A stretch of 64,000 nucleotides of DNA from JBGCDD01 sp045105075 (GCA_045105075.1 JBGCDD010000034.1:6202-70201), one strand, 5' to 3'. Positions 14,041 to 23,944 are shown, numbered from the stretch's first letter. Notes: a model not told the origin generated them from the sequence alone. Made by a program: numbers and translations.

Positions 14041-15663
14041 ATGATGAACTCTGCCCCATTTGATGCGCCTCAAGTTCTGCGACTGGCCGAAAAAGCCCGG
14101 CGCAGGGGGGATTTGGCGCAAGCCGCGGGGATGTTTTCCGATGTGCTGGTGCGCTTTCCCGCCAATCGAAAGGCGCGTCAGGGCGTGCGCACAATGGGTG
14201 GGCGCGGGGTTCAGGCTCTGAGCGAAAAGGCCCGCCAGCTGGAAGCCTCTGGCGCGCTTAGTGACGCCGAACAACACTGGGCCCGTGCTCTTGCTTTGCG
14301 CGTCGATCATGTCGGGTTGGGTCTGTCGTTGGCGCGCTGTCAGCTTGATCTTGGGCGCGCCAGCGCCGCCCTGGCCACAGTCGATCAGGTTTTGTCGCAC
14401 CATCCTGACGATCCGGTCGCGTGGGACACGAAGGGCCGCGCTTTGCGCGATTTGGGCCAGATAGAAGCGGCAAATTCTGCGCATCTTAAGGCGCTGGGTC
14501 ACGGCGAACTTGATGCTGGGCCGCTGAACCATCTGGGCATTCTGGCTCAAGCCAGTGGCGACAAGACAGCCGCGCAGGACTATTTTCAGCGCGCTTTGAC
14601 ATTGGCCCCGGATCAACCAGATCTGCATCAAAACCTGTCGCGTAGCTTGAATTATACAGCCGACCATCCGCATTTAGGCCAAATGCAAGACGCGCTGGAG
14701 CGAACCGACCCCGACGCCGCAGCCCCTTTGCATTTCGCGCTGTTCAACGCCTATGACAAGCTGAATGACACTGCGACGGCCTTTGCCCATTTGACCCGCG
14801 CCAACACAACACGCAAAGCCGCGTTGGGGTACGAGTTGCAGCGCGACGCCATTCGATTTGCCTTCAACAAGGTTGTCTTTGAAAACTCTCCGCCCGTCAT
14901 GTCGCGCGGGCAAGACACCGATCTGCGCCCCATCTTTGTAGTCGGTTTGCCGCGGTCTGGCACCACTTTGGTTGAAAGGATCCTCGCACAGAGCAAGTCA
15001 ACTCACGCCGCCGGCGAACTGGCTGCCGCCTCACACGCGATTGCACCGCTTTTGCGCCAGATGAAAAGCGAAACCCGACAGCACCTGACCCAGCAAGACC
15101 TGATTGATCTGCGCACACGACTTTTGAAAGAACTCAAAGCGCATAGCACGGATACCCCTGTTTTAATTGACAAAATGCCATTGAACTTTCGCTGGATGGG
15201 TTTTTTATGTGCCGCACTTCCAGAGGCCCGGATCGTCCATATTCAACGTGATCCTATGGCCGTAGCATGGTCGCTGTACAAACATGCTTTTGCCGGGCGT
15301 GGAAATGGGTTCGCATATGATTTTGCTGATATCGTGGGGTACATGTTGTTGCACCGCGATCTGACTCAGTTCTGGCACAACCGTTTTCCCGAACAGATTG
15401 CCCCGCTCAGCTATCGGGATTTGATCGACAACACACAAGCCACCACTCAGAGTCTGGCCAAAGCTGTTGATTTGGAGTGGCATCCGGACTGGACGACACC
15501 GCAGAAACACGCAGCCACTGTGCTCACAGCAAGCGCAGATCAGGTGCGCCAACCCATCTACAAAGGATCTGACGGCGAATGGACGCGGTACGGCGCATTT
15601 CTAAAACCGGTGCGAGATGCGATTGAGGCAGCAGGATTAAACACAGCAGCTTTCCCACCATGA
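14041..15663 (+). CDS. TPR-repeat sulfotransferase
   Basis: About 540 aa. The N-terminal 240 residues are tetratricopeptide repeats (for example LNHLGILAQASGDKTAAQDY, FQRALTLAPDQPDLHQNL). The C-terminal half is a PAPS-dependent sulfotransferase: the 5'-phosphosulfate loop is VVGLPRSGTTLVERIL, and the 3'-phosphate site is ARIVHIQRDPMAVAWSLYKH. The acceptor is unknown; such fusions often sulfate surface polysaccharides or peptides. ATG 14041 or 14044 is the likely start; no strong ribosome-binding site decides it. Confidence 0.9.
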   Translation: MMNSAPFDAPQVLRLAEKARRRGDLAQAAGMFSDVLVRFPANRKARQGVRTMGGRGVQALSEKARQLEASGALSDAEQHWARALALRVDHVGLGLSLARCQLDLGRASAALATVDQVLSHHPDDPVAWDTKGRALRDLGQIEAANSAHLKALGHGELDAGPLNHLGILAQASGDKTAAQDYFQRALTLAPDQPDLHQNLSRSLNYTADHPHLGQMQDALERTDPDAAAPLHFALFNAYDKLNDTATAFAHLTRANTTRKAALGYELQRDAIRFAFNKVVFENSPPVMSRGQDTDLRPIFVVGLPRSGTTLVERILAQSKSTHAAGELAAASHAIAPLLRQMKSETRQHLTQQDLIDLRTRLLKELKAHSTDTPVLIDKMPLNFRWMGFLCAALPEARIVHIQRDPMAVAWSLYKHAFAGRGNGFAYDFADIVGYMLLHRDLTQFWHNRFPEQIAPLSYRDLIDNTQATTQSLAKAVDLEWHPDWTTPQKHAATVLTASADQVRQPIYKGSDGEWTRYGAFLKPVRDAIEAAGLNTAAFPP

Positions 15664-15746
15664 CCGCTTCCCATCGCGGCTTGCACAACATATAGTGGGC
15701 GAAAAGTTGCCGTTGCACAGGGGCAATAGGCAAAAAAGGATAGGCT

Positions 15747-16556
15747 ATGGCGCATATAATCGTTGTGGGGAACGAAAAAGGCGGGGCAGGCAAGTCGACC
15801 GTTTCCATGCATGTTGCAACTGCTTTGGCGCGGCTTGGTCACAAAGTCAGCGCGCTGGATCTGGATCTGCGTCAACGCACGATGGGCCGATATGTCGAAA
15901 ATCGCCGCGCTTTTTTAAAAAAAGCGGCGCTCGATTTGCCAAGCGTCACCTATCGCGATTTACCTGAAATTGAACCCGACCAACTCAAACCCGGTGAAAA
16001 TATTTACGATCATCGCCTGTCCGCTGCGGTTGCCGCACTAGAGCCGGACAGCGATTTTATCCTGATCGATTGCCCTGGCTCGCACACCCGGCTCAGTCAG
16101 GTGGCCCATTCGCTGGCCGATACTTTGATCACGCCGCTTAACGACAGTTTTGTTGATTTTGACCTGTTGGCTCACATCGATTCCCGCGGCGAAAAAATTC
16201 TGGGCCCGTCGGTCTATTCCGAAATGGTTTGGAACGCCCGGCAGTTGCGCGCGCAGGCTGGGCTAAAACCCATCGACTGGGTGGTCATGCGCAATCGTGT
16301 CGGCACTCAGCGCATGGTCAACAAAGAGAAAATGGAACGCGCCCTGACAATGTTGTCGGATCGTATCGGCTTTCGCATCGGCCCTGGCTTCAGCGAGCGG
16401 GTGATTTTTCGAGAGCTGTTTCCCAGAGGCCTGACCCTGCTCGATCTAAAAGATATCGGTGTCAAACAGCTCAACATTTCTAATGTGGCAGCGCGTCAGG
16501 AATTGCGCGATATGATCAAGTCGCTCAATTTGCCAGGCGTTGCTGCTGATTTTTAG
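15747..16556 (+). CDS. mipZ: MipZ division-plane positioning ATPase
   Basis: 269 aa ParA/MinD-family ATPase. It has the deviant Walker A EKGGAGKSTVSMHVATAL (residues 10-27), LDLDLRQRTMGRYVENR and DCPGSHTRLSQVAHSLAD. The latter two fit MipZ rather than ParA. In Caulobacter and Rhodobacter, MipZ gradients inhibit FtsZ away from midcell. AAGGA precedes the ATG. No parB or parS was seen in the window. Confidence 0.93.
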   Translation: MAHIIVVGNEKGGAGKSTVSMHVATALARLGHKVSALDLDLRQRTMGRYVENRRAFLKKAALDLPSVTYRDLPEIEPDQLKPGENIYDHRLSAAVAALEPDSDFILIDCPGSHTRLSQVAHSLADTLITPLNDSFVDFDLLAHIDSRGEKILGPSVYSEMVWNARQLRAQAGLKPIDWVVMRNRVGTQRMVNKEKMERALTMLSDRIGFRIGPGFSERVIFRELFPRGLTLLDLKDIGVKQLNISNVAARQELRDMIKSLNLPGVAADF

Positions 16557-16559
16557 CGC

Positions 16560-17003
16560 TCATTGCGAGGTTCGGCGCGCCAGCTTCTGCAAAATCTCCC
16601 GCAGCAGAAGGGCGTTTTCCAAAGGAACGCTCGCCATCAACTGCGCGTCATAGTCTTGGGCAACCGCATGCAACTCGCGATAAGCCGCCAGTCCGGCCGC
16701 CGTTAGTGTCAATTGCTCCATGCGCCGATCAACCGGGCTGCGCTGACGTGTCACAAACCGTCGGTCCGTCAGCTTTTGCACCGCGCGGCTGACCTTTGTT
16801 TTGTGCATCCGGGCCCGTTCGGAAATATCCTTGGCCGTCAGTTCGCCAAAAATTCCCAGGTGAAACAACACACGCCATTCGTTGCGCAGCATGCCATAGC
16901 GGCTTTTATAGACTTGCTGAAAAGCCAGGCTGCTTTCTTCAGCCGCTTGGTTCAGCAAATAGGGCAAAAACACGCGCAGATCGAAATCAGAGTTATCCTG
17001 CAT
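16560..17003 (-). CDS. MarR-family transcriptional regulator
   Basis: 147 aa from ATG 17003 (MQDNSDFDLRVFLPYLLNQA). The winged helix contains LTAKDISERARMHKTKVSRAVQKL and the wing RRFVTRQRSPVDRRMEQLTLT, with DRR typical of MarR. It stops 4 nt from the convergent mipZ stop and is divergent from the cyclase gene (17161), its probable target. The inducer is unknown. Confidence 0.92.
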   Translation of the reverse strand: MQDNSDFDLRVFLPYLLNQAAEESSLAFQQVYKSRYGMLRNEWRVLFHLGIFGELTAKDISERARMHKTKVSRAVQKLTDRRFVTRQRSPVDRRMEQLTLTAAGLAAYRELHAVAQDYDAQLMASVPLENALLLREILQKLARRTSQ

Positions 17004-17160
17004 GCTCAAAACCCTGTCATTGGCACATCTGTTTAACACCTTTTTCAATAAGACCAAATGCAACGAAAGGCGTGTTTCGCAGAATCGCTGGCACCGCTAG
17101 GCTGACACAACGCGCCCTGATCATTCGCGAGAAAGGGCCGCGTCAATGGGAGGAAAAACA

Positions 17161-18108
17161 TTGAAAATCAATAAACTATCAGGTTGGGCCTGCGCGTTTG
17201 CACTTGTCGCGGGGGGTGCTGCGGCACAAGACTGCGCACCGTCAAAATGGGGCGCAGCCGACGAAATTGGCTCGGCAAACCACGTATCCGTTGATAACAC
17301 GTTGAAGGCAGCGGCCCTTGTGAAACAGGGTAAATCCATGCCGCTTGGCATCGTGATCGACAGCAAGACGCCGGCCTTTCCCCCGCGCTCATTGAGTTTG
17401 CAGGTGGTGCAGCCCAATCAGCAAGGTGGTCAAAAGCTGAGCCAATTTGGTTATCCCGGCAACTATAATGATGACATTTTGCAAACCTGGGTCGGCATTG
17501 GCAGCCAGATTGACGGGTTGGGCCACCTCGGAGAAGGTGGGTTTTACTACAATTGCAACAATGAAAAAGACATCTCAGTGATCACCGGTTTGACCAAACT
17601 CGGGGTGCACAATGTGCCTCCCCTTGTCGGGCGCGCGGTGATTGTGGACATGGCCAAGCACATGGGCAAAGACGTGCTTGACGCAGGTGACCACTTTGGT
17701 GAAGCCGAAATCAAAGCTGCCGCCGAAGCACAGGGCGTGACCATGGGCGCTGGCGACATCATCTTGTTTCACACCGGGTGGACCGAAGGCATGCTGGAAA
17801 GCAACCCAACCGCTTGGGTGTCGGGCGAACCTGGGCTGAACAACGAAGGCGCGCGTTATATTGCGTCGCTCGATCCGATGGCCGTGGGTGCCGACACGTG
17901 GGGCCTCGAGCCGATCCCGGCGGCTGAAGGAGACGGCGTGTTTTACGGCCATGTCATTTTGCTGCAAAAGCACGGGATTTACATTCTTGAAACCATGAAC
18001 ACCGGCCCGCTTTTGCGCGAAGGTGTCAATGAATTCATGTTTGTACTGGGTCAGGCCCGCATTCGCGGCACGGTTCAGATGATCATCAATCCGGTCGCAC
18101 TTTACTAG
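17161..18108 (+). CDS. exported cyclase-family metal hydrolase
   Basis: 315 aa if translation starts at TTG 17161, placed 7 nt after GGAGG. ATG 17146 would add MGGKT and put the ribosome site inside the gene. A signal peptide (LSGWACAFALVAGGAAA) is followed by QDCAPSKWGA. The cyclase (PF04199, kynurenine-formamidase-like) metal motif is present in divergent form as GSQIDGLGHLGE, plus HTGWTEG and GHVILLQKHGIYILE. Relatives hydrolyse N-formylkynurenine, isatin or other amides; here the substrate is unknown and the location periplasmic. Confidence 0.85.
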   Translation: MKINKLSGWACAFALVAGGAAAQDCAPSKWGAADEIGSANHVSVDNTLKAAALVKQGKSMPLGIVIDSKTPAFPPRSLSLQVVQPNQQGGQKLSQFGYPGNYNDDILQTWVGIGSQIDGLGHLGEGGFYYNCNNEKDISVITGLTKLGVHNVPPLVGRAVIVDMAKHMGKDVLDAGDHFGEAEIKAAAEAQGVTMGAGDIILFHTGWTEGMLESNPTAWVSGEPGLNNEGARYIASLDPMAVGADTWGLEPIPAAEGDGVFYGHVILLQKHGIYILETMNTGPLLREGVNEFMFVLGQARIRGTVQMIINPVALY

Positions 18109-18109
18109 G

Positions 18110-18505
18110 CTAAGGCGCGCTCGCCCAGACTTCAATTTCGACTTTGAACTCTGGGCGGGTGAAGCCAGATACGATCAACAAGGTCGAGCTGGGCAAAACA
18201 TCGTCTGGCTTGGCCGCCAAAAAATCATCGCGCGCCTGCATGTATCCCGCCATGTACGCGCGGTCGGTGACATAGGCAGTCACATGGAAAACATCCTGTG
18301 CGCTCATCTTAGCAGCCGTCAAAATCGCACTGATATTGTCAAAACAGATTTGCGCCTGCGCCTTTTCGTCGGACGGAATGTCCCCTGTTGTCGCAAGCCC
18401 CAGCTGACCCGACGTGCGCACAATCCGATGTCCCGGCGGGATCTCAACCCCATGGGCATAGCGGGCAAACGGCGGTGCGATTGATGGGGGAACAACAGAT
18501 TTCAC
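18110..18505 (-). CDS. RidA-family (YjgF/UK114) deaminase
   Basis: 131 aa from GTG 18505, which has a CGGAG site 7 nt upstream. The longer open frame upstream has no family similarity. RidA motifs include RIVRTSGQLGLATTGD, QAQICFDNISAILTAAKMS and SSTLLIVSGFTRPEFKVEIEVWAS. The conserved RidA Arg that binds imine acids is in this last region (FTRPEFKVEIE). The family hydrolyses reactive enamines/imines. It converges on the cyclase gene with 1 nt between stops, and is divergent from the amidotransferase operon. Confidence 0.88.
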   Translation of the reverse strand: MKSVVPPSIAPPFARYAHGVEIPPGHRIVRTSGQLGLATTGDIPSDEKAQAQICFDNISAILTAAKMSAQDVFHVTAYVTDRAYMAGYMQARDDFLAAKPDDVLPSSTLLIVSGFTRPEFKVEIEVWASAP

Positions 18506-18636
18506 AGCAAACTCCGATCTGATTTGCCAAACATCCTTGCCCGACTCGCGCTTCTTTGAAAGGGTTCGGGCACATCTCTGGCACAGATTTTTGACGTAGG
18601 GCCACGCAATTGCAGTTCCTGACCAAAGGAGGGACA

Positions 18637-19335
18637 ATGGAAAAGCGTGCGCTATTGGTGCGTCATGAGCACGGCCCCGAAGATGACCGTGTGGTGAGCT
18701 TTCTGCAGGCCAACGGGATCACCCCGGACATTCGCCGCCCCTTTGCTGGCGACAGTTTGGGCGAGGTCACCGATGATTTGATCGGCACAGTGATTTATGG
18801 CGGCATGTACAACGCCTATGACGTTGATTTACATCCGTTTCTGGCCGAAGAATACCGCTGGATCGGGGCCGCGATGGCCGCCAATCTGCCGCTGTTGGGG
18901 ATCTGTCAGGGCGCGCAAATGCTGGCCCATCACAACGGCGCCTGGGCCGGTGCAAGCGATCAGATCGACTATGAGTTTGGCTATTATGACGTGATGCCAA
19001 CCCAGGCCGATCCTGATTTCATGCCCCAGCCGCTGGTTTTGGCCCAAGCCCATTTTCACACCTTCGATCTGCCCAAGGGCGCGGTGCATCTGGCCCGCAG
19101 CGCCGCCTTTGAAAATCAGGCGTTCCGGTTGGGCGACAGAACTTATGGATTTCAATTCCATGCCGAGCAAACGATCGAGAGCTTTCGTCGCTGGCAAGAT
19201 TCAAAAACGGCCAATTACGGCAAACCCGGCGCGCAAACGCGCAAAACACAGACCCAGCTGATGCATCAGCATGACAGCGCCCAAGCCGATTGGTTTTATG
19301 GTTTTTTGACCAAATTTTTTGGAGTTGGCGCATGA
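18637..19335 (+). CDS. class I glutamine amidotransferase-like protein
   Basis: 232 aa. The catalytic triad is visible: Cys90 in LLGICQGAQMLAHH, and His/Glu in YGFQFHAEQTIE. It resembles GMP-synthase-type GATase1 proteins and gamma-glutamyl hydrolases without a fused synthase domain. A near-perfect AAAGGAGG precedes ATG 18637. Its stop overlaps the FAD oxidase start (ATGA), so the two enzymes probably act in one pathway. The true substrate cannot be read from sequence. Confidence 0.87.
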   Translation: MEKRALLVRHEHGPEDDRVVSFLQANGITPDIRRPFAGDSLGEVTDDLIGTVIYGGMYNAYDVDLHPFLAEEYRWIGAAMAANLPLLGICQGAQMLAHHNGAWAGASDQIDYEFGYYDVMPTQADPDFMPQPLVLAQAHFHTFDLPKGAVHLARSAAFENQAFRLGDRTYGFQFHAEQTIESFRRWQDSKTANYGKPGAQTRKTQTQLMHQHDSAQADWFYGFLTKFFGVGA

Positions 19336-20741
19336 TGGCATCGATTTCTGGCAAATCGAGCGTTGACTGGGCGGCGTTTGCCCAGCGCATTGCGCCAGTC
19401 GAAACCATATCCGAGCCAGTTTTGGTCAAGAAACGCAGCCGAGATTTCTTTTGGTATTCGCCAGTGTTGAACCGCGCGTTGAAAACCTGTTTTGGCGATC
19501 TGGTGGCGCGGCCCAAAACAACCGATGAATTGGCACAGGTTCTGGCGGCAGCCTACGACGCAGAGACGCCAGTGGTGATCCGCGGCGGTGGCACCGGGAA
19601 TTATGGCCAGGCCGTGCCGATGCAGGGCGGTCTGATCATCGAAACCACGGCGATGAACCAGATTTTAGAGATCGGGGACGGCTTTGTGCACTGCGAGGGC
19701 GGTGCCAACATTGCTGCGGTTAACGCCGCATTGATCGCCAAAGGCTGGGAACTGGCGATGTTCCCGTCGACGCAAGACATCGCCACTGTCGCCGGTTTTG
19801 TCGCGGGCGGCTCTGCTGGAATCGGCTCGATTGCCAATGGTGTGCTGCGTGATCCGGGCAATCTGATTGCGCTCAGCGCCATGTCCTGCACGCAAAACCC
19901 GGAAATTCGCAAGTTTGAAGGCGCGGATGTCTTACAGATCCATCACGCCTGGGGATTGAACGGTGTGATCGTTGACGTGACCTTGCGCACGGTGCCTGCG
20001 CAGACCTGGTTGGGGGCGATTGCCACCTTTGACAGTTACGATCAGGCCTATGCAGCGGGTTACGCCCTAGCGCAAGGCCCGACAGTGTCGCCCAAACTGC
20101 TCAGCACAGTGGACGCGCGGATTGTCGATTATTTTCCGCGCCTTGCCGGGCATATTCGCGCGGGCAAAGACCTGTTGGTTGCGATGATCCCGGACGGGCA
20201 GCAGCACGCATTTCGCGACGCCATCTCACGGGCTGGCGGACATGCCGATCTGATCCTGGATGAGGACGCACGCAGACAGGCCAAGCTGCCCCATGTCTTT
20301 GAGTTTTCCTACAATCACACCACGTTGCAGGTTTTGAAGTCTGACCGCAGCGCGACCTATCAACAGGTCGGGTGCCCCTGCCCGCCCGATGCCAGCAAGA
20401 TCGCGGCGCTGCGTCAGGTTCTGGGCGATGATGTGTGGATGCATCACGAATTTTCACGTCTGGGGCCAGATATTGTCACCTTTGATTTGCCGATTGTCTG
20501 GTATTCGACACCCGAGCGCATGACCGAAATCAATGCAACCTACGAAAGCCACGGTTTTCCGGTTTATGACGCGCACACATGGCTGGTGGAAGGCGGTGGG
20601 CTGAAGAACGCCGATTACCGCCATTTGGCGTGGAAAAAACGCATGGATCCCAAGGGATTGATGAACAGTGCCAAATCCGGCGTCTGGGACAGCGTCAAAC
20701 ATCTCAGCCCCGAAGACATCCTGGCCAAATCCGCGAGCTAA
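19332..20741 (+). CDS. FAD-binding oxidoreductase (VAO/GlcD type)
   Basis: 469 aa. The PCMH-type FAD domain contains VVIRGGGTGNYGQAVPMQGG and the later MFPSTQDIATVAGFVAGGSAGIGS. The C-terminal FAD-oxidase domain ends with HLAWKKRMDPKGLMN. Such enzymes oxidise hydroxy acids or amines. It is translationally coupled to the upstream amidotransferase and followed after 3 nt by a TauD dioxygenase. The substrate is unknown. Confidence 0.88.
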   Translation: MMASISGKSSVDWAAFAQRIAPVETISEPVLVKKRSRDFFWYSPVLNRALKTCFGDLVARPKTTDELAQVLAAAYDAETPVVIRGGGTGNYGQAVPMQGGLIIETTAMNQILEIGDGFVHCEGGANIAAVNAALIAKGWELAMFPSTQDIATVAGFVAGGSAGIGSIANGVLRDPGNLIALSAMSCTQNPEIRKFEGADVLQIHHAWGLNGVIVDVTLRTVPAQTWLGAIATFDSYDQAYAAGYALAQGPTVSPKLLSTVDARIVDYFPRLAGHIRAGKDLLVAMIPDGQQHAFRDAISRAGGHADLILDEDARRQAKLPHVFEFSYNHTTLQVLKSDRSATYQQVGCPCPPDASKIAALRQVLGDDVWMHHEFSRLGPDIVTFDLPIVWYSTPERMTEINATYESHGFPVYDAHTWLVEGGGLKNADYRHLAWKKRMDPKGLMNSAKSGVWDSVKHLSPEDILAKSAS

Positions 20742-20744
20742 CCC

Positions 20745-21641
20745 ATGAAAAATCTGACCCCATTGCATCCCCGGTTCGGCGTCGAAATCCACGACATGGA
20801 TCTCAGTCAGTTGACTGATGCGCAATTCAGCGACCTGCGCGCCGCATTTGAACGGCACTCGGTTTTGCTGTTTCGCAACCAGACCATCACCGACGACGAT
20901 CACATCGCATTGGCTCGCCGCTTTGGACCGATCGAAGATCGCAATGCCGACACCCGTCCCAAAGACGCGCCGCCCGTCGTTGCGCAGGTGTCAAACGTGC
21001 GCGCTGATGGTTCGCTGAGCGGTGAAATGGACATGCACACACTGCACCTCAAAGCCAACATGCTGTGGCATTGCGACAGTACGTTTTTGCCGGTGCCAGC
21101 GCTCAGCAACATTTTGATTGGGCGTGTGGTGACCGAGCATGGCGGTCAGACCGAACTGGCCTCGACCCGCGCGGGTTGGGCCGACATGCCCGACCCCCTG
21201 CGCGCCCAAATCCGTGACCGGGTGATCTGGCACCGCTACGCGCACAGTCGCGCGCGCATTTCGCCCGAGCTGGCCAAGATGGAGATGTTTCAAAAGTGGA
21301 AGGACCAAGCCTGGCGCGCGGTTTGGACCAATCCGGTGACAAAAGATGAAGCGCTTTACATCGCCAGCCACGCCTTTGCTGTCGACGGTCTTGACCCTGA
21401 CACTGGCGCCAATCTGATCGATTCTCTGATCAACTTTGTCACCCAGCCCGAATATGTCTTATCTCACACATGGAATGTCGGTGATGTACTAGTCTGGGAT
21501 CAGCGCGCCGTATTGCATCGGGCAACGCCGTGGGACTACGGCGCGGCCCGGAAATTAAGCAGCTTGTGCACGTCGGTGACGCCAGCGGACGGGCTGGAAG
21601 AGATGCGGCCAACGGTGCCCCTGATAGGGCCTGGCGGTTGA
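20745..21641 (+). CDS. TauD/TfdA-family Fe(II)/2-oxoglutarate dioxygenase
   Basis: 298 aa. The facial triad is present as WHCDSTF (HxD) and the distal His in VWDQRAVLHRATPWDYG; the following ARK supplies the 2-oxoglutarate Arg. The length is normal for the family. It hydroxylates or cleaves a small acid (taurine-, 2,4-D- or carnitine-like). It lies 3 nt after the FAD oxidase. The neighbouring binding protein may deliver its substrate. Confidence 0.92.
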   Translation: MKNLTPLHPRFGVEIHDMDLSQLTDAQFSDLRAAFERHSVLLFRNQTITDDDHIALARRFGPIEDRNADTRPKDAPPVVAQVSNVRADGSLSGEMDMHTLHLKANMLWHCDSTFLPVPALSNILIGRVVTEHGGQTELASTRAGWADMPDPLRAQIRDRVIWHRYAHSRARISPELAKMEMFQKWKDQAWRAVWTNPVTKDEALYIASHAFAVDGLDPDTGANLIDSLINFVTQPEYVLSHTWNVGDVLVWDQRAVLHRATPWDYGAARKLSSLCTSVTPADGLEEMRPTVPLIGPGG

Positions 21642-21725
21642 ACAAAGCGGACACGACGTTTAAGTAGAGCCGATAAACAACAGCGGGCAAAACAGCCCGC
21701 GTCTATACCAACTGAGAGGAAGATT

Positions 21726-23387
21726 ATGACTTTTTACACACGCACCGGCGCAAAGCTGCCCGACTCGATTGTCGAGTCCGCAGCTAAAGTCGGCGACGAT
21801 GCAATCAACCGGCGCGAGTTTCTGGCCACGGCCAGCACCTTTGGCGCAACCGCTGTCACTGCCTATTCGATGCTTGGTATGGCCACTCCGGCACAGGCCG
21901 CAGGGCACGAGAAAATGGGTGGAACAGTGCGCATTCAACAAGAAGTGCGCGCCCTAAAAGATCCGCGCACCTATGACTGGAGCCAGATCGCCAATTTCAG
22001 CCGCGGCTGGCTGGAATATCTCGTGGCCTATGAAAACGACGGCACGTTCACACCGCAGCTGCTGGAAAGCTGGGAGGTCAACACTGACGCCACAGTTTAC
22101 ACGCTGAACGTGCGCCAGGGCGTCAAATGGAACAATGGCGACGATTTCACAGCCGAGGACGTGGCCCGCAACATCGCTGGCTGGTGTGACAAGGACGTCG
22201 AGGGCAACTCGATGGCCGGTCGTTTCGCCACTCTGATCGACGGCAACACCAACAAAGCGCTTGAAGGCGCAATCGAAGTTGTTGGCACTCATGTGGTCAA
22301 ATTGAACCTGCCCAAGCCCGACATTTCGCTGATTGCTGGCATGGCGGACTACCCTGCCGCGATCACTCATGCGTCCTTCAGCGTCGATTCAATGATGGAC
22401 AACCCTGTCGGCACCGGCCCCTACCTGCCCGCCGAGCTGGAAGTTGGCGTGCGCGCGGTTATGGTGCGCAACGAAGATCACACCTGGTGGAATGCAGGCA
22501 ACGGCGCCTGGATGGACCGGGTTGAATACATTGACTACGGCACCGACCCCTCGGCCTGGGTTGCCGCAGCCGAAGCCGAAGAAGTCGACATGCTTTACAG
22601 CGTTGATGGCGATTTCATCGACATCATGGCCACGCAGGACGGCTGGACTCAGCACGAAATCGTGACGGCGGCTACAATCGTGATCCGCCCCAACCAGTTG
22701 GCCGAAGTTGACGGCAAAAAGCCCTATGCCGACGAACGCGTGCGCAAGGCTTTGGCGATGGCCGTGGACAACGAGGTTCTGCTGGAACTGGGTTACGGTG
22801 GTCGCGGTGTTAAGGCTGAAAACCACCACGTCGCTCCGGTGCATCCTGAATATGCCGAACTACCCCCGCTCAAGGTTGATCCCGAAGGCGCAATGGCCCT
22901 GCTGAAAGAGGCTGGCATGGAAGATTACGAGCACGAGCTGCTCTCGATCGACGATGCATGGCGCAAAGACACCACCGACGCCATGGCGGCTCAGCTGCGC
23001 GACGCTGGCATCAAGGTCAAGCGGACCGTTCTGCCCGGCAGCACCTTCTGGAACGATTGGGCGAAGTATCCGTTCAGCTCGACCAACTGGAACCACCGTC
23101 CGCTGGGCGTCCAGATCTGGGCACTGGCCTACCGCACGGGCGAAGCATGGAACGAATTTGGCTGGTCCAGCCCCGAGTTCGATGCCCTTTTGGAGCAAGC
23201 CCTGGCCACAGCCGACGTTGAAAAGCGCCGTGCCTTGATGGCGCAGGGACAAAAGATGATCCAGGACGCGGGTGTCACCACCCAGCCTTATTGGCGTTCT
23301 CTGTACAACCACACCAAGTCTGACTTGGTTGGTGGCAACCACCAGATTTCGTTCGACATTCGCCCCGAGCGGCTGGCCTGGACCTGA
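21726..23387 (+). CDS. Tat-exported ABC substrate-binding protein (SBP family 5)
   Basis: 553 aa. Twin arginines lie in [10 protein letters not shown] (residues 28-37), unusually far in because about 25 hydrophilic residues precede them; the likely cleavage site follows PAQA near residue 58. The mature part is a family 5 (peptide/nickel/opine) binding protein, with [13 protein letters not shown] and the [14 protein letters not shown] signature. No permease or ATPase genes adjoin it. GAGAGG gives a good Shine-Dalgarno; a strong terminator follows. Confidence 0.93.
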   Translation: MTFYTRTGAKLPDSIVESAAKVGDDAINRREFLATASTFGATAVTAYSMLGMATPAQAAGHEKMGGTVRIQQEVRALKDPRTYDWSQIANFSRGWLEYLVAYENDGTFTPQLLESWEVNTDATVYTLNVRQGVKWNNGDDFTAEDVARNIAGWCDKDVEGNSMAGRFATLIDGNTNKALEGAIEVVGTHVVKLNLPKPDISLIAGMADYPAAITHASFSVDSMMDNPVGTGPYLPAELEVGVRAVMVRNEDHTWWNAGNGAWMDRVEYIDYGTDPSAWVAAAEAEEVDMLYSVDGDFIDIMATQDGWTQHEIVTAATIVIRPNQLAEVDGKKPYADERVRKALAMAVDNEVLLELGYGGRGVKAENHHVAPVHPEYAELPPLKVDPEGAMALLKEAGMEDYEHELLSIDDAWRKDTTDAMAAQLRDAGIKVKRTVLPGSTFWNDWAKYPFSSTNWNHRPLGVQIWALAYRTGEAWNEFGWSSPEFDALLEQALATADVEKRRALMAQGQKMIQDAGVTTQPYWRSLYNHTKSDLVGGNHQISFDIRPERLAWT

Positions 23388-23399
23388 TCTGAACTTTTG

Positions 23400-23430
23400 C
23401 GGGCCGCTGGAAACAGCGGCCCGTTTTCTG
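23400..23430 (+). terminator. rho-independent terminator after the binding-protein gene
   Basis: A perfect 10-bp stem CGGGCCGCTG/CAGCGGCCCG with a GAAA tetraloop (23400-23423) is followed by TTTTCTG. It separates the binding-protein gene from DUF2165. Confidence 0.9.
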
Positions 23431-23452
23431 TCTGACGCTTGGGGCGAGTTGG

Positions 23453-23944
23453 ATGCTGGACCAGGTCACGCTGTTTGCACAATTTGTCGCCGTCACCGGC
23501 GCCGGCGCATGGCTGGCAACTGGCGTCTGGGACAATATCGCACACCCTGCCAACAATGAAACCTACACGGCCCAGGTCATGGGTATGGAACGCATGGCCG
23601 AAGATTACCCCGAGCAATTTCAGCGCGTCGCCCATCGCGCCATCACCACGCGCCCGATGCAAAAGCTGGCCTTTCGCGTGGTTGTGTTGGGCGAGCTTGT
23701 CGCCACATTGGTTCTGCTGGGCGGTTCAATCGCGCTGATATTGGCGATGCTGGGCCTGTCTGATCCTGAAACCGCACGGGCCATTTCGCTTTTGGGCGCG
23801 GCCCTTTTCACCGCCGTATGGTCCGGTTTCCTGGTCGTTGGCAACTATTTTTGCTATTGGTTTTGCCACGAATGGGGGCAAAACACCCACTATCAAATGA
23901 CCTTATGGGGACTTGCGACAATGATCTTTCTGGTGGTTTCCTGA
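23453..23944 (+). CDS. DUF2165 small integral membrane protein
   Basis: 163 aa with four predicted helices: near the N-terminus, VVVLGELVATLVLLGGSIAL, ISLLGAALFTAVWSGFLVVG and a C-terminal one. FCHEWGQNTHYQMTLWG matches the DUF2165 C-terminal signature. Its last base is shared with the next start (TGATG), so it is coupled to the agmatinase-family gene. A transport-related role is possible but unproven. Confidence 0.85.
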   Translation: MLDQVTLFAQFVAVTGAGAWLATGVWDNIAHPANNETYTAQVMGMERMAEDYPEQFQRVAHRAITTRPMQKLAFRVVVLGELVATLVLLGGSIALILAMLGLSDPETARAISLLGAALFTAVWSGFLVVGNYFCYWFCHEWGQNTHYQMTLWGLATMIFLVVS

